Part shown: positions 23,900 to 31,210 of the stretch, piece after piece
How positions within the stretch are numbered: position 1 is the stretch's first letter
Layout of the letters: each line of letters starts with the position of its first letter
From: Streptosporangiales bacterium
GTDB lineage: Bacteria > Actinomycetota > Actinomycetes > Streptosporangiales > WHST01
Length of the DNA stretch: 34,858 nucleotides
Assembly: GCA_009379955.1 (NCBI GenBank)
Contig: WHST01000071.1
Coordinates: 1-34,858, forward strand
Direction: 5' to 3'
Translations under genes and position numbers: made by a program
The notes under the pieces: generated by a model
What the model saw: only the letters and a program-made list of their open reading frames with translations
Databases searched by the model: none
What the model was told of the DNA's origin: nothing

Positions 23900-25897
23900 T
23901 CAGGCGCGTGTCACCCGGCGCTGCACCTTCAGCAGGTACTCCTTCCTGTTGAGCGGGTCGTTGTCGGACCGCGGGCGGCTCGGCGTTGTGCCCCGCACCG
24001 GTTCGTAGCGGTCGAACGCGGACTCCAGGACGCCCTCGCCGCGGGAGAGTCCAGGCAGCTGCTGCTGCAGCTCGTGCACCCGTGCCGCCGGGATGTCACC
24101 CTCCAACACGCAGATCGGCCCGCGCATCGCGGGCGCGTGCGGGACTGCGCGCAACGCCGCCAGCGCGGGCAGCATCCGGCCGAGCGTGTCCGCGGGGATC
24201 TCCAGCCGGAACCGGTGCATCGGCTCGTGCACCTGCGTCCCCGCCTGCGCCAGCGCGCTCATCAGGACCAGCGGAGTCAGGTGGCGGAAGTCACCGGCGG
24301 TGCTCGACATGCTCTTGTCGAAGGTGGCGTGGGAGTGGCTCTGCCGCGGCCAGTACCCGGAGTGGACCAGGGTGACCGAGCAGTCGATGACCTGCCAGCC
24401 GTGCAGGCCCTGGTTCAGCGTCTCGCGCACGGTCTCCTCGATCGCCTTGCGGAACGCCGACGGCAGCGCCCCCGGCTCGATCTCCAGGCCGTACCGCACC
24501 CCGGCGTCGAGCGGCGCCGGATCGACCCGCAGCCCCACGGTGGCGAGGAACGGGTTGCCCGGTGTCTCGCCGATCTCGACCGCCGACCCCGTGCCGACAG
24601 GACGTTCGATGCAGATCGTGGTCGTCTCCCTGAACTCGACGTCGAGGCCGAACTCGTTCGCCAGGGTCGCCTGGATGACCTCCTTCTGCACCTCGCCGTA
24701 CAGGGAGACGGACAGCTCCCCCCTGACGTCGTCCTGCCGCAGGTCGATCAGCGGGTCCTGCTCGGCGAGCTGGGTGAGCGCCACGTGGAGTGCCCCCTTG
24801 TCGGAGGCGCGGCAGGGGAGCACCACCGTCTCCAGCGTCGGGGGCGCGAAGTAGTGGCGCTGTCGCTCGGCGACGGGCGAGGTGCCGATCTCGTCGCCCA
24901 CCCGGATGTCGGCCAGGCCCCAGAGCATGCCGATCTGTCCGGCGGCGACCGACGGGCGCCGGACGTCCGAGCCGTCCTCGAAGACACTGACGGCGGTGAC
25001 CTTGCCCTCGCCGCCACGGCCGAACCGCAGGACGTCGCGCGTCCGTACCGTTCCCGTGAACATCCGGACGTACGCGATCTTCTCGCCCGCCGGACCGCGG
25101 TCGACCTTGAACACGGTGCCCGCGACGGGACCGTCGCCGGAGTGTGCGGCCGCGGGGAGCAGTCCGGTGATGCCGTCGGTCAGCGCGTCCACGCCTGCGC
25201 CGGTGATGGCCGAGCCGAAGAACACCGGGTGCACCAGTGCCCGCCCGGTCTGGACGGCGAGCGCGTCGCGGAGGTGGTCGTACGAGACCGTCGCGTCGTC
25301 GTCGACGTACGCGGCGAGAAGGGCGTCGTCGTGGTCGGCGACCAGCTCGACGAGCTCGGCGGTGAAGCCGACGTCGTCGGCGCCGTACGGCGTGACGGCC
25401 GCCGCGCGCGTGCCCAGGCCGCTGGGCCTACCCATCGCGACCACGCCACGAGCGAGCTTCTCCGCGATGCTCTCGACGAGACGCTCGCCCTGCGCTCCAC
25501 CGCGGTCGATCTTGTTAACGAAGATCAGGGTGGGGATGCGCAGCCGCTGCAGCGTCCGCATCAGCACCCGGGTCTGCGCCTGGACGCCTTCCACCGCCGA
25601 GACGACGAGCACGGCACCGTCCAGGACGCTGAGCACCCGTTCTACCTCGGCGATGAAGTCCGGGTGGCCGGGTGTGTCGATGAGGTTGACCGTGACGTCG
25701 CCGACGACGAACGACACCACGGCCGACTTGATGGTGATGCCGCGTTGTCTTTCGAGCGCCAGCGAGTCGGTCTGGGTGCTGCCGTCGTCGACGCTGCCGA
25801 CCACGTCGATGACTCCGGCCGCGTGGAGCAGCCGTTCGGTCAGGCTGGTCTTACCGGCGTCGACATGCGCCAGGATTCCGAGGTTGAGCGTACGCAC
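23900..25897 (-). CDS. Ribosomal protection GTPase, Tet/Otr(A)-like
   Basis: A 665-residue EF-G-like GTPase. G motifs are AHVDAGKT (10-17), RGITI (52-56), DTPGH (74-78) and NKID (128-131). The sequence then follows TetM/Otr(A) rather than EF-G: the family-type domain IV segment includes HSGYWPRQSHSHATFDKSMS followed by TAGDFRHLTPLVLM. Such proteins eject tetracyclines from the ribosome using GTP. Many actinobacteria carry uncharacterised relatives, so the drug is inferred. The start is the GTG at 25897; a TGA lies in frame 4 codons upstream, so no earlier start is possible. The nearest GGAGG (25910-25914) is 12 bp away, too far for efficient initiation, which fits coupling to the leader ORF that overlaps this start. 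Confidence 0.88.
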   Translation of the reverse strand: MRTLNLGILAHVDAGKTSLTERLLHAAGVIDVVGSVDDGSTQTDSLALERQRGITIKSAVVSFVVGDVTVNLIDTPGHPDFIAEVERVLSVLDGAVLVVSAVEGVQAQTRVLMRTLQRLRIPTLIFVNKIDRGGAQGERLVESIAEKLARGVVAMGRPSGLGTRAAAVTPYGADDVGFTAELVELVADHDDALLAAYVDDDATVSYDHLRDALAVQTGRALVHPVFFGSAITGAGVDALTDGITGLLPAAAHSGDGPVAGTVFKVDRGPAGEKIAYVRMFTGTVRTRDVLRFGRGGEGKVTAVSVFEDGSDVRRPSVAAGQIGMLWGLADIRVGDEIGTSPVAERQRHYFAPPTLETVVLPCRASDKGALHVALTQLAEQDPLIDLRQDDVRGELSVSLYGEVQKEVIQATLANEFGLDVEFRETTTICIERPVGTGSAVEIGETPGNPFLATVGLRVDPAPLDAGVRYGLEIEPGALPSAFRKAIEETVRETLNQGLHGWQVIDCSVTLVHSGYWPRQSHSHATFDKSMSSTAGDFRHLTPLVLMSALAQAGTQVHEPMHRFRLEIPADTLGRMLPALAALRAVPHAPAMRGPICVLEGDIPAARVHELQQQLPGLSRGEGVLESAFDRYEPVRGTTPSRPRSDNDPLNRKEYLLKVQRRVTRA

Positions 25898-25961
25898 CGA
25901 GCGTCATGTCCTCCGGGTAGGTGGAGATTCCCTTCTGGGTCGACATGAACGCTGCTCGCAT
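25851..25961 (-). CDS. Predicted 36-codon leader ORF overlapping the ribosomal protection gene
   Basis: From the ATG at 25961, with AAGGAG 8 bp upstream (complement of 25970-25975), a frame runs 36 codons to a TAA at 25851-25853. The peptide begins MRAAFMSTQKGISTYPEDM; a second ATG at 25946 is also in frame. It overlaps the first 47 bases of the GTPase gene in a different frame. Its RBS is better placed than that of the GTPase gene itself. Leader peptides control several ribosome-directed resistance genes by attenuation or coupling, so this is a candidate sensor of stalled ribosomes. Only the frame, the RBS and the overlap are seen; the peptide has no known relative to me. Confidence 0.5.
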   Translation of the reverse strand: MRAAFMSTQKGISTYPEDMTLGAYAQPRNPGACRRR

Positions 25962-26031
25962 CTCTCGGACTCCTTGGTCAATCGGTCGTTGCCCGGTAGT
26001 GCACCAGACGGTCGCCACCCAGGCAACCGAA

Positions 26032-27219
26032 TTACTCCGGCACGACACTCCACCGGTCACCCTGGAGGCGCAACCGGCCGACCAGGCTGTACCGCTTCGA
26101 GTGCTTGGTGAAGGTCTTGTAGTTCCAGACCGCGCGCATCCCACCGTGGCCCCGGGCGCGGAAGACCGACATGCCGCCCGGTGCCTTCTGGTTACGCGGC
26201 AGCTGCGCGATCGGCTTGTGCGCACCCGTCAGACCGCCGTCGCCCACGTAGCCGAAGTACGGGCGGTCGGGTCCGGGATACGGCCGGCACGAAGAGATCG
26301 GGTCCTTGCCGCACTTCGCGATCCCGGTGGCGTACTTCTTGGTGCGCCAGGAGTTGCCGGAGTAGAACAGCCACCAGGTGCCGTCACCGGCGCGGATCAT
26401 CGAGGGGTTCTCGATGATGTGCGTGCCGTGGTCCGTGTTGCCCTCCCAGGTGACGGCCCTGGAGGTGAGCAGAAGCTTCCTCTTGACGACCTTGCGCACC
26501 GACGTGTCCAGTCGTACGACCGAGATCGCAGTCTCCCGTCCCGTCGTCGCGGCGTCGTCGCGGAAGGTGACGTAGAGGTTGCCGTTGGACCGCCCGACGA
26601 ACGCGTCGGCGTCGATCGCCCAGCCGCCCTTCCGGCAGAACATGGGGGTGTCGCGCGGGTGGAACCTCCCGCGTGCCGACGTCGAGGTCGCGACGCCGAT
26701 GCACTTGCGGCCGCGGGCCTCCGGATCGGCTGCGGAGCCTTTCTGGCTCGCGGTGTAGAACATGTAATACCTGCCGCGATAATGCACCACACTGGGCGCC
26801 CAGATGCCCAAATTATGGTTCACCCATTTCCCTGGCCCGCCCGGGAGTGCGTCGCCTTTCACCTTCTCGGCGTACCCGACCCGCGACCCCTTGCCGTGCA
26901 CGACGTACGGGACCCAGCAGTTCTTCGGCTGCTTGACCGTGCCCATCCGCTTCGGCTTGCCGCAGACGGAGCGCGGAGCGGCGGTCGACGCACCGTAGGT
27001 GATGTACCCGTCACCACTTGCGTTGGCGATCGTGTCGGGCCCGGTCACTGGCAGAGGTCCCGGCCGGTCCTTCGCCGCCGGTGTGGCCGCAGGACTGGGA
27101 ATCAGCGACGCCGAGGCCGGCACCGTCATCGTGGCCACCATGCAGAAGGCGGCGCCGATGCCGAGGAGGGCGCGACCCCGGTGGCGACGAGGGTCTCGAT
27201 GGAACCGAACCCGACGCAT
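26032..27219 (-). CDS. Secreted GH43-like beta-propeller protein
   Basis: A 395-residue exported protein. Residues 1-37 are a signal peptide: twin-Arg-containing basic start, hydrophobic core, then a VPASA-type cleavage site. The mature part has the five-bladed propeller pattern of glycoside hydrolase family 43 and relatives: LGIWAPSVVHYRGRYYMFYTA (136-156, in two pieces), AIDADAFVG (about 201-209) and ENPSMIRAG (270-278), followed by TWWLFYSGNS. Asp203/205 and Glu270 could be the pKa-tuning and acid residues. The N-terminal catalytic Asp, normally in a DP motif of blade 1, is not evident. Activity on an arabinose- or xylose-containing glycan is therefore uncertain, and the protein may only bind sugars. 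It starts at the ATG at 27219 with GGAGGGAG upstream and is divergent from the secreted sulfatase. Confidence 0.75.
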   Translation of the reverse strand: MRRVRFHRDPRRHRGRALLGIGAAFCMVATMTVPASASLIPSPAATPAAKDRPGPLPVTGPDTIANASGDGYITYGASTAAPRSVCGKPKRMGTVKQPKNCWVPYVVHGKGSRVGYAEKVKGDALPGGPGKWVNHNLGIWAPSVVHYRGRYYMFYTASQKGSAADPEARGRKCIGVATSTSARGRFHPRDTPMFCRKGGWAIDADAFVGRSNGNLYVTFRDDAATTGRETAISVVRLDTSVRKVVKRKLLLTSRAVTWEGNTDHGTHIIENPSMIRAGDGTWWLFYSGNSWRTKKYATGIAKCGKDPISSCRPYPGPDRPYFGYVGDGGLTGAHKPIAQLPRNQKAPGGMSVFRARGHGGMRAVWNYKTFTKHSKRYSLVGRLRLQGDRWSVVPE

Positions 27220-27299
27220 GAGTGCGCACTCCCTCCGTGGGCCGCCAGATCGAGCCCAGGTCACCGAAGGTACCGCGTTCGGCGGGATGACAAAGCGCC

Positions 27300-27352
27300 C
27301 TTACGAAACCCGAACAATGGCCTGTGACGGCCATGTGTTCGGTTCCTGTAAG
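27300..27352. promoter_or_regulatory. Imperfect inverted repeat between the GH43-like and sulfatase genes
   Basis: Arms 27300-27322 and 27329-27352 pair at their outer ends (CTTAC/GTAAG), core (CCGAACA at 27310-27316 against TGTTCGG at 27336-27342) and inner ends (ATGGCC/GGCCAT), with mismatches and one gap in between, around a 6-base loop. It lies 81 bp from one start codon and 79 bp from the other, almost centred between the divergent genes. This is the layout of a shared operator. A clear -35/-10 pair was not found on either strand. Confidence 0.5.
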
Positions 27353-27430
27353 ACGTGGACCGACGCACTCCCGTAACCCTGCCGGCAGGTGTAGACAGAT
27401 GCCGGTCCATTCTCAGCAGGGAGCGTCGGA

Positions 27431-29128
27431 ATGCGAAGAGGGAAGCTCAGAGCGGTCGTCGCGCTCACCGTCGGCATGGCGATGTGCGTCGGTCTCGCCG
27501 GGGTCTCGGCGGCGACACCGTCGGCCAATGGAGCCGCGGCCGGAGCGGGATCGGCAAAGGTGCCGATGCCGCCGAACGTCGTGCTGGTGCTGCTCGACGA
27601 CTTCTCCAACGATCTCGTCAAGACGATGCCGAACACGCTCAGGCTGCGGCGCGACGGTGCCTACTTCCCGAATTCGTTCGTCGCGGACTCGCTGTGCTGC
27701 ACGTCGCGCAGCGCCCTGCTGACCGGCCTGTATCCGCACAACAACGGCGTCTGGACGAACACGCCCGCGCCGAAGGGGGAGAAGCAGGGCGGCTGGAAGG
27801 CGTTCCACGACAACGGCAACGGCGCGAAGACGTTCGTCAACGCGATCAACGAGCGCAAGGGGCGTAGCTACCGCACCGCGTTCCAGGGCAAGTACCTCAA
27901 CGGCTACGCGGGCAAGCAGGGACACCCGGTGCCGCCGGGGTGGACGCAGTGGAACGCGATCCTCGGTGCCGGATACCAGCAGTGGGACTACAAGATGACC
28001 ACGACCGAGGTGAAGAACGGCAAGCATGTGATGGGCAAGCCGGCTTCGTACGGGAAGGCCGACGGGGACTACGCCACGACGGTCCTGGAACGACGCGCCG
28101 CCCGGTACATCGAGGACAGCAGGCGTGAGTACAAGGAACGCCCGTACTTCCTGGAGATCGCGCCGTACGCCACACACAGCATCATCAACGGCAAGCGTGC
28201 GCACAAGGGCGACCCGATGTTCCCGCCCGCACCGCGGGACCGTCCCGGCGGGAAGTCGGACGGCAACTGTGGCGCACAGGACTGCTCGAAGCTGCACGCC
28301 CGCGACCTGCCCGGCTACAACGACCCCACCAAGGACAACCGGCCGCGGTTCGACAGCGGGAGGTACGGACCGCACTGGCAGAGCGACCAGCCGATGGGCG
28401 ACGACGGCGCGAAGGCGACCAAGCACCTGCGCGACCGGGCACGGATGTCACAGGCGATCGACCGGATGGTCGGGACGATCCGCGCCAAGGCAGGACCGAA
28501 CACGTACATCATCGTGACCTCCGACAACGGCTTCCACCTGGGACAGCACCGCGCGCGGCTTGGTAAGGGCACCGCGTACGACTACGACGTCCGCGTCCCG
28601 CTGATCGTGTACAAGAAGACGGCGGACAAGGCCAACCGCCTCACCCCCGGCCCGCGCTCGCAGGTGGTGTCGAACATCGACCTCGCACCGACCATCCGTG
28701 ACCTGAGCAGGACGTCACTCGGGGAGCACCGCGACGGCATCTCCTTCGCCGACGCCCTGCGCAACCCGAAGAGCACGAAGGGGCCGCGCTACGCGTTCGT
28801 CGAGCACACCAGGCCGGCGGCCAAGGGCAAGGACGCCAGCCGGGATCCCGACCTGCAGAAGGGCAGGGGCGGGACATCCAGCGTCCCGTCGTACGTCGCC
28901 GTACGGTCCAAGGATGCGGTGCTGATCCGTTACGACATCCGCGGGACCGGGCAGCCCGCGTGGGAGTACTACACGTACGACCGCAGCAGGAAGGACGGCC
29001 TGGTCGAGATGACCAACACCTATCTCGGCGCCAGGGGCACCGACCGGGTCAAGAGCATGAAGGCCGCGCTGAACAGGTTCACCGGCTGCGACGGGCGCGA
29101 GTGCCGAGCCGCGCGAACACTGCCGTAG
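27431..29128 (+). CDS. Secreted sulfatase-family hydrolase
   Basis: A 565-residue exported protein with a signal peptide at about 1-28 (AGVSA cleavage region). It has alkaline phosphatase-superfamily metal sites: VVLVLLDDF with Asp56-Asp57 and SDNGFHLGQH with Asp365-Asn366. The active-site segment is SLCCTSRSALLTGLYPHNNGV, split here as SLCCTSRSALLTG (87-99) and YPHNNGV. For conversion to formylglycine the motif is Cys-x-(Pro/Ala/Ser)-x-Arg. With Cys89 and Arg93 the +2 residue is Thr91, an uncommon variant, so maturation cannot be taken for granted. The closest general type is the N-acetylglucosamine-6-sulfatase-like group. The start has AGGGAG 7 bp upstream. It is divergent from the GH43-like gene, which suggests joint action on an external sulfated glycan. 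Confidence 0.9.
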   Translation: MRRGKLRAVVALTVGMAMCVGLAGVSAATPSANGAAAGAGSAKVPMPPNVVLVLLDDFSNDLVKTMPNTLRLRRDGAYFPNSFVADSLCCTSRSALLTGLYPHNNGVWTNTPAPKGEKQGGWKAFHDNGNGAKTFVNAINERKGRSYRTAFQGKYLNGYAGKQGHPVPPGWTQWNAILGAGYQQWDYKMTTTEVKNGKHVMGKPASYGKADGDYATTVLERRAARYIEDSRREYKERPYFLEIAPYATHSIINGKRAHKGDPMFPPAPRDRPGGKSDGNCGAQDCSKLHARDLPGYNDPTKDNRPRFDSGRYGPHWQSDQPMGDDGAKATKHLRDRARMSQAIDRMVGTIRAKAGPNTYIIVTSDNGFHLGQHRARLGKGTAYDYDVRVPLIVYKKTADKANRLTPGPRSQVVSNIDLAPTIRDLSRTSLGEHRDGISFADALRNPKSTKGPRYAFVEHTRPAAKGKDASRDPDLQKGRGGTSSVPSYVAVRSKDAVLIRYDIRGTGQPAWEYYTYDRSRKDGLVEMTNTYLGARGTDRVKSMKAALNRFTGCDGRECRAARTLP

Positions 29129-29172
29129 CGACCGGCCAGCGCAGCGTTTCGTACGCCCACGACAACGGTTGG

Positions 29173-29796
29173 CTACAGCGCGTTGCCGTGGCGCCGGTCG
29201 GGTCGTTCGGGTGGGGGTGCTGCCTTGGGGCGGGCGCGGAGGTGTGCGCGTTCGCCCTGTCTACCGAACAGGCTGAGGAACTCGACCGGTTCGGCGTCGG
29301 AGGCGCCGAACCAGTGCGGTACGCGGGTGTCGAACTCGGCCGCCTCGCCGGGGGAGAGCACCAGATCGTGGTCGCCGAGGACGACCCGCAGCCGTCCGTT
29401 GAGGACGTAGAGCCATTCATAGCCCTCGTGGGTCTGTAGGTCCGGTTCCCTTCGGCCGCCGGCCGGGATCACGAGCTTGTACGCCTGGATGCCGCCGGCC
29501 CGGCGGGTCAGGGGCACCATGGTCATGCCGTGGTGGGTGACCGGACGCAGGTGGATGCGCGGGTCGCCGGTGGGTGGGGCGCCGACGAGCTCGTCGAGCG
29601 TGACGCCGTGCGCTCTGGCCAGGGGGAGCAGGAGTTCGAGGTTCGGCCGGCGGGCACCGGACTCCAGTCGGGACAGCGTGCTCACCGAGACGCCGGTCGC
29701 CGCCGACAGGTCGGCCAGCGTGGTCTCACGTTGTCTGCGCAGCGCCCGTAGCCGGGGTCCGACCGCGTCGAGCGCCTGGTCGAGGTCGTCGTCCAT
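29173..29796 (-). CDS. XRE-type HTH regulator with cupin domain
   Basis: A 207-residue regulator. The N-terminal HTH_3 domain includes LRALRRQRETTLADLSAATG and VSVSTLSRLESGARRPNLELL (about 16-55). The C-terminal cupin (about 110-185) has HEGYEWLYVLNGRLRVVLGD, LSPGEAAEFDTRVPHWFGA and a short tail. In this family the cupin senses a small ligand and the protein represses a neighbouring gene. The ATG at 29796 gives the expected N-terminus; the frame upstream is open but unrelated. It is divergent from the CPYC flavoprotein gene and its own promoter region holds two direct repeats. Confidence 0.92.
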   Translation of the reverse strand: MDDDLDQALDAVGPRLRALRRQRETTLADLSAATGVSVSTLSRLESGARRPNLELLLPLARAHGVTLDELVGAPPTGDPRIHLRPVTHHGMTMVPLTRRAGGIQAYKLVIPAGGRREPDLQTHEGYEWLYVLNGRLRVVLGDHDLVLSPGEAAEFDTRVPHWFGASDAEPVEFLSLFGRQGERAHLRARPKAAPPPERPDRRHGNAL

Positions 29797-29803
29797 GCCC
29801 GCC

Positions 29804-29833
29804 AGTTTGCCAGACCGGCAATATAGTTTGCCA
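29804..29833. promoter_or_regulatory. Divergent promoter/operator of the XRE-flavoprotein pair
   Basis: AGTTTGCCA occurs at 29804-29812 and 29825-29833, 21 bp apart, i.e. two helical turns on one face. Between them TTGCC-AGACC-GGCAA (29807-29821) forms a dyad. TATAGT at 29822-29827 is a -10 candidate for the rightward flavoprotein gene, and TATATT on the minus strand (29825-29820) for the regulator. Overlap of repeats and -10 elements indicates autorepression together with control of the neighbour. Confidence 0.5.
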
Positions 29834-29874
29834 TCTCGGCCGTTGGGCTCGCATGGTCGTCGTGGGAGGTGGTC

Positions 29875-30897
29875 ATGGTGACCGATCAGCTGAGGGACGG
29901 CTACGACGTGGTGGTGGTCGGCGGTGGCGCTGCAGGGTTGAGCGGGGCGCTGATGCTGGCCAGGGCACGCCGGTCGGTGGTGGTGGTCGACGCGGGCGCC
30001 CCGCGCAACGCCCCGGCCGCGGGCGTGCACGGGCTGCTGGGCAGGGAGGGGATCCCGCCGGCCGAGTTGCTGGAGCGCGGCCGGGCGGAAGTCCGTGGCT
30101 ACGGCGGTCACGTGGTGTCCGGCGAGGTCGGCGCCGTAGCGCGTGAGGGCGACGGGTTCGCGGTGACGCTGGCCGACGGCAGGTCCGTCAGGACACGTCG
30201 GCTGCTGGTGGCGACCGGGTTGGTCGACGAGCTGCCGGACATACCGGGACTGCGGGAACGGTGGGGTCGGGATCTGGTGCACTGTCCGTACTGTCACGGG
30301 TGGGAGATCCGTGACCGGGCCATCGGTGTGCTGGCCAGCGGGCCGCTGTCGGTGCACCAGGCGTTGCTGTTTCGCCAGTGGTCCGACGATGTCACGTTCT
30401 TCACCCACACCATGCCGCCGCCGACCGGCGAGGAGGCGGAGCGACTGGCTGCCCGCGGCATCCGCGTGGTGGACGGCGAGGTGGTGTCCCTGGAGATCGT
30501 CGAGGACCGCCTCGAGGGTGTACGGCTGAGCGACGGCACGGTGGTCAGCCGCGAGGCCGTGGCGGTCTCGTCGCGGATGGTGGCGCGGGCCGGATTCCTG
30601 GCGAAACTGGGACTGCGGCCGGCGGCACATCCGTCGGGGATCGGTGAGTATCTCCCCGCCGACGCGACCGGCCGCACCGAGGCGCCCGGGGTGTGGGTCG
30701 CGGGCAACCTCACCGATCCGGTCGCCCAGGTCGGTACCGCCGCGGCGGCGGGCGCCGGAGCGGCAGCCCAGATAAGCGCCGACCTGGTCGCCGAAGAGAC
30801 CCGACGGGCGGTCGCCGCGTACCGGGATCCGTTCTCGGCAGAGTCCGAAGCGCGTGTCTGTGAACTGGTGATGGGCGACCGGCGCCACGGCCTGTGA
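29875..30897 (+). CDS. Thioredoxin-reductase-like flavoprotein with CPYC motif
   Basis: A 340-residue FAD protein. VVVVGGGAAGLSGALML (12-28) is the FAD-binding loop. VHCPYCHGWEIRD carries the redox pair Cys137-Cys140, and VWVAGNLTDPVAQVGTAAAAG is the C-terminal FAD segment. CPYCHGxE is characteristic of the GliT/HlmI-like dithiol oxidase branch, whereas true TrxB proteins have CATCDG-like motifs. The usual NADPH loop GxGxxA is degenerate here (VLASGPLSVHQA), so NADPH may not be the partner; O2 or another acceptor is possible. The ATG at 29875 has GGGAGG 5 bp upstream. It is divergent from the XRE-cupin gene. No thioredoxin or dithiolopyrrolone gene is nearby. Confidence 0.88.
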   Translation: MVTDQLRDGYDVVVVGGGAAGLSGALMLARARRSVVVVDAGAPRNAPAAGVHGLLGREGIPPAELLERGRAEVRGYGGHVVSGEVGAVAREGDGFAVTLADGRSVRTRRLLVATGLVDELPDIPGLRERWGRDLVHCPYCHGWEIRDRAIGVLASGPLSVHQALLFRQWSDDVTFFTHTMPPPTGEEAERLAARGIRVVDGEVVSLEIVEDRLEGVRLSDGTVVSREAVAVSSRMVARAGFLAKLGLRPAAHPSGIGEYLPADATGRTEAPGVWVAGNLTDPVAQVGTAAAAGAGAAAQISADLVAEETRRAVAAYRDPFSAESEARVCELVMGDRRHGL

Positions 30898-30923
30898 ACC
30901 AGGCCCTATCCTCGTGGTCAACG

Positions 30924-31210
30924 CGTCGATGGAGACGAGTAGCCGCGGACAACGCGAGCGAAGAGAGCTGCCGGTAGCTGGGAAGGCAGTCTCGCGCCCT
31001 CGGTGAAGACCCTCCTGAGTGCGGGGAGGAACGGCTGTTCCCGGCCCCTCGGGTCGGGCAAGCCTCATGCTCCGCCGGTTGGCATCCGTGACCCGGCCGG
31101 AACGAGGCCGCCACCGTGGTGGCGGCGAAGGCGTGGTGGCACCGCGAGCACCCTTATCGCCCACGCTCCCAAGGGATCATGACGAGTCCCTCGGAGGACG
31201 GCGATGATCC
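30924..31210 (+). ncRNA. T-box riboswitch controlling the aspartyl-tRNA synthetase gene
   Basis: This leader fills the gap before the AspRS gene. In order: a stem I of the short actinobacterial form starting near CGATGGAGACGAGTA; a hairpin CGCG-GACAA-CGCG (30944-30956) whose loop offers GAC (Asp, 30948-30950) followed by the expected purine; GAGAGCTGCC...GGCAGTCTC (30963-30993) as stem II-like; a perfect 8-bp stem III, arms 31107-31114 and 31119-31126; and the T-box core GTGGTGGCACCGCGA (31132-31146) inside a GCGTGG/CCACGC stem. TGGC would pair with a tRNA ending GCCA, which fits tRNA-Asp (and tRNA-Asn) with discriminator G. The start codon lies in a hairpin with perfect arms 31174-31180 and 31204-31210 that also encloses the RBS (31193-31197), which indicates control of translation. 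AAC, overlapping the loop, would instead specify Asn. Confidence 0.9.

Noticed and set aside
21104-25948. Very long open frame on the plus strand (1614 codons)
   Set aside because: It is antisense to the AfsR-like and ribosomal protection genes. The product is Arg/Gly/Asp-rich low-complexity sequence without domains, a usual mirror of GC-rich codon bias.
30898-31203. Short frames before the AspRS gene as a leader peptide gene or attenuator
   Set aside because: The T-box core, stem III and specifier hairpin explain the region. No run of Asp or Asn codons in a short frame was found.
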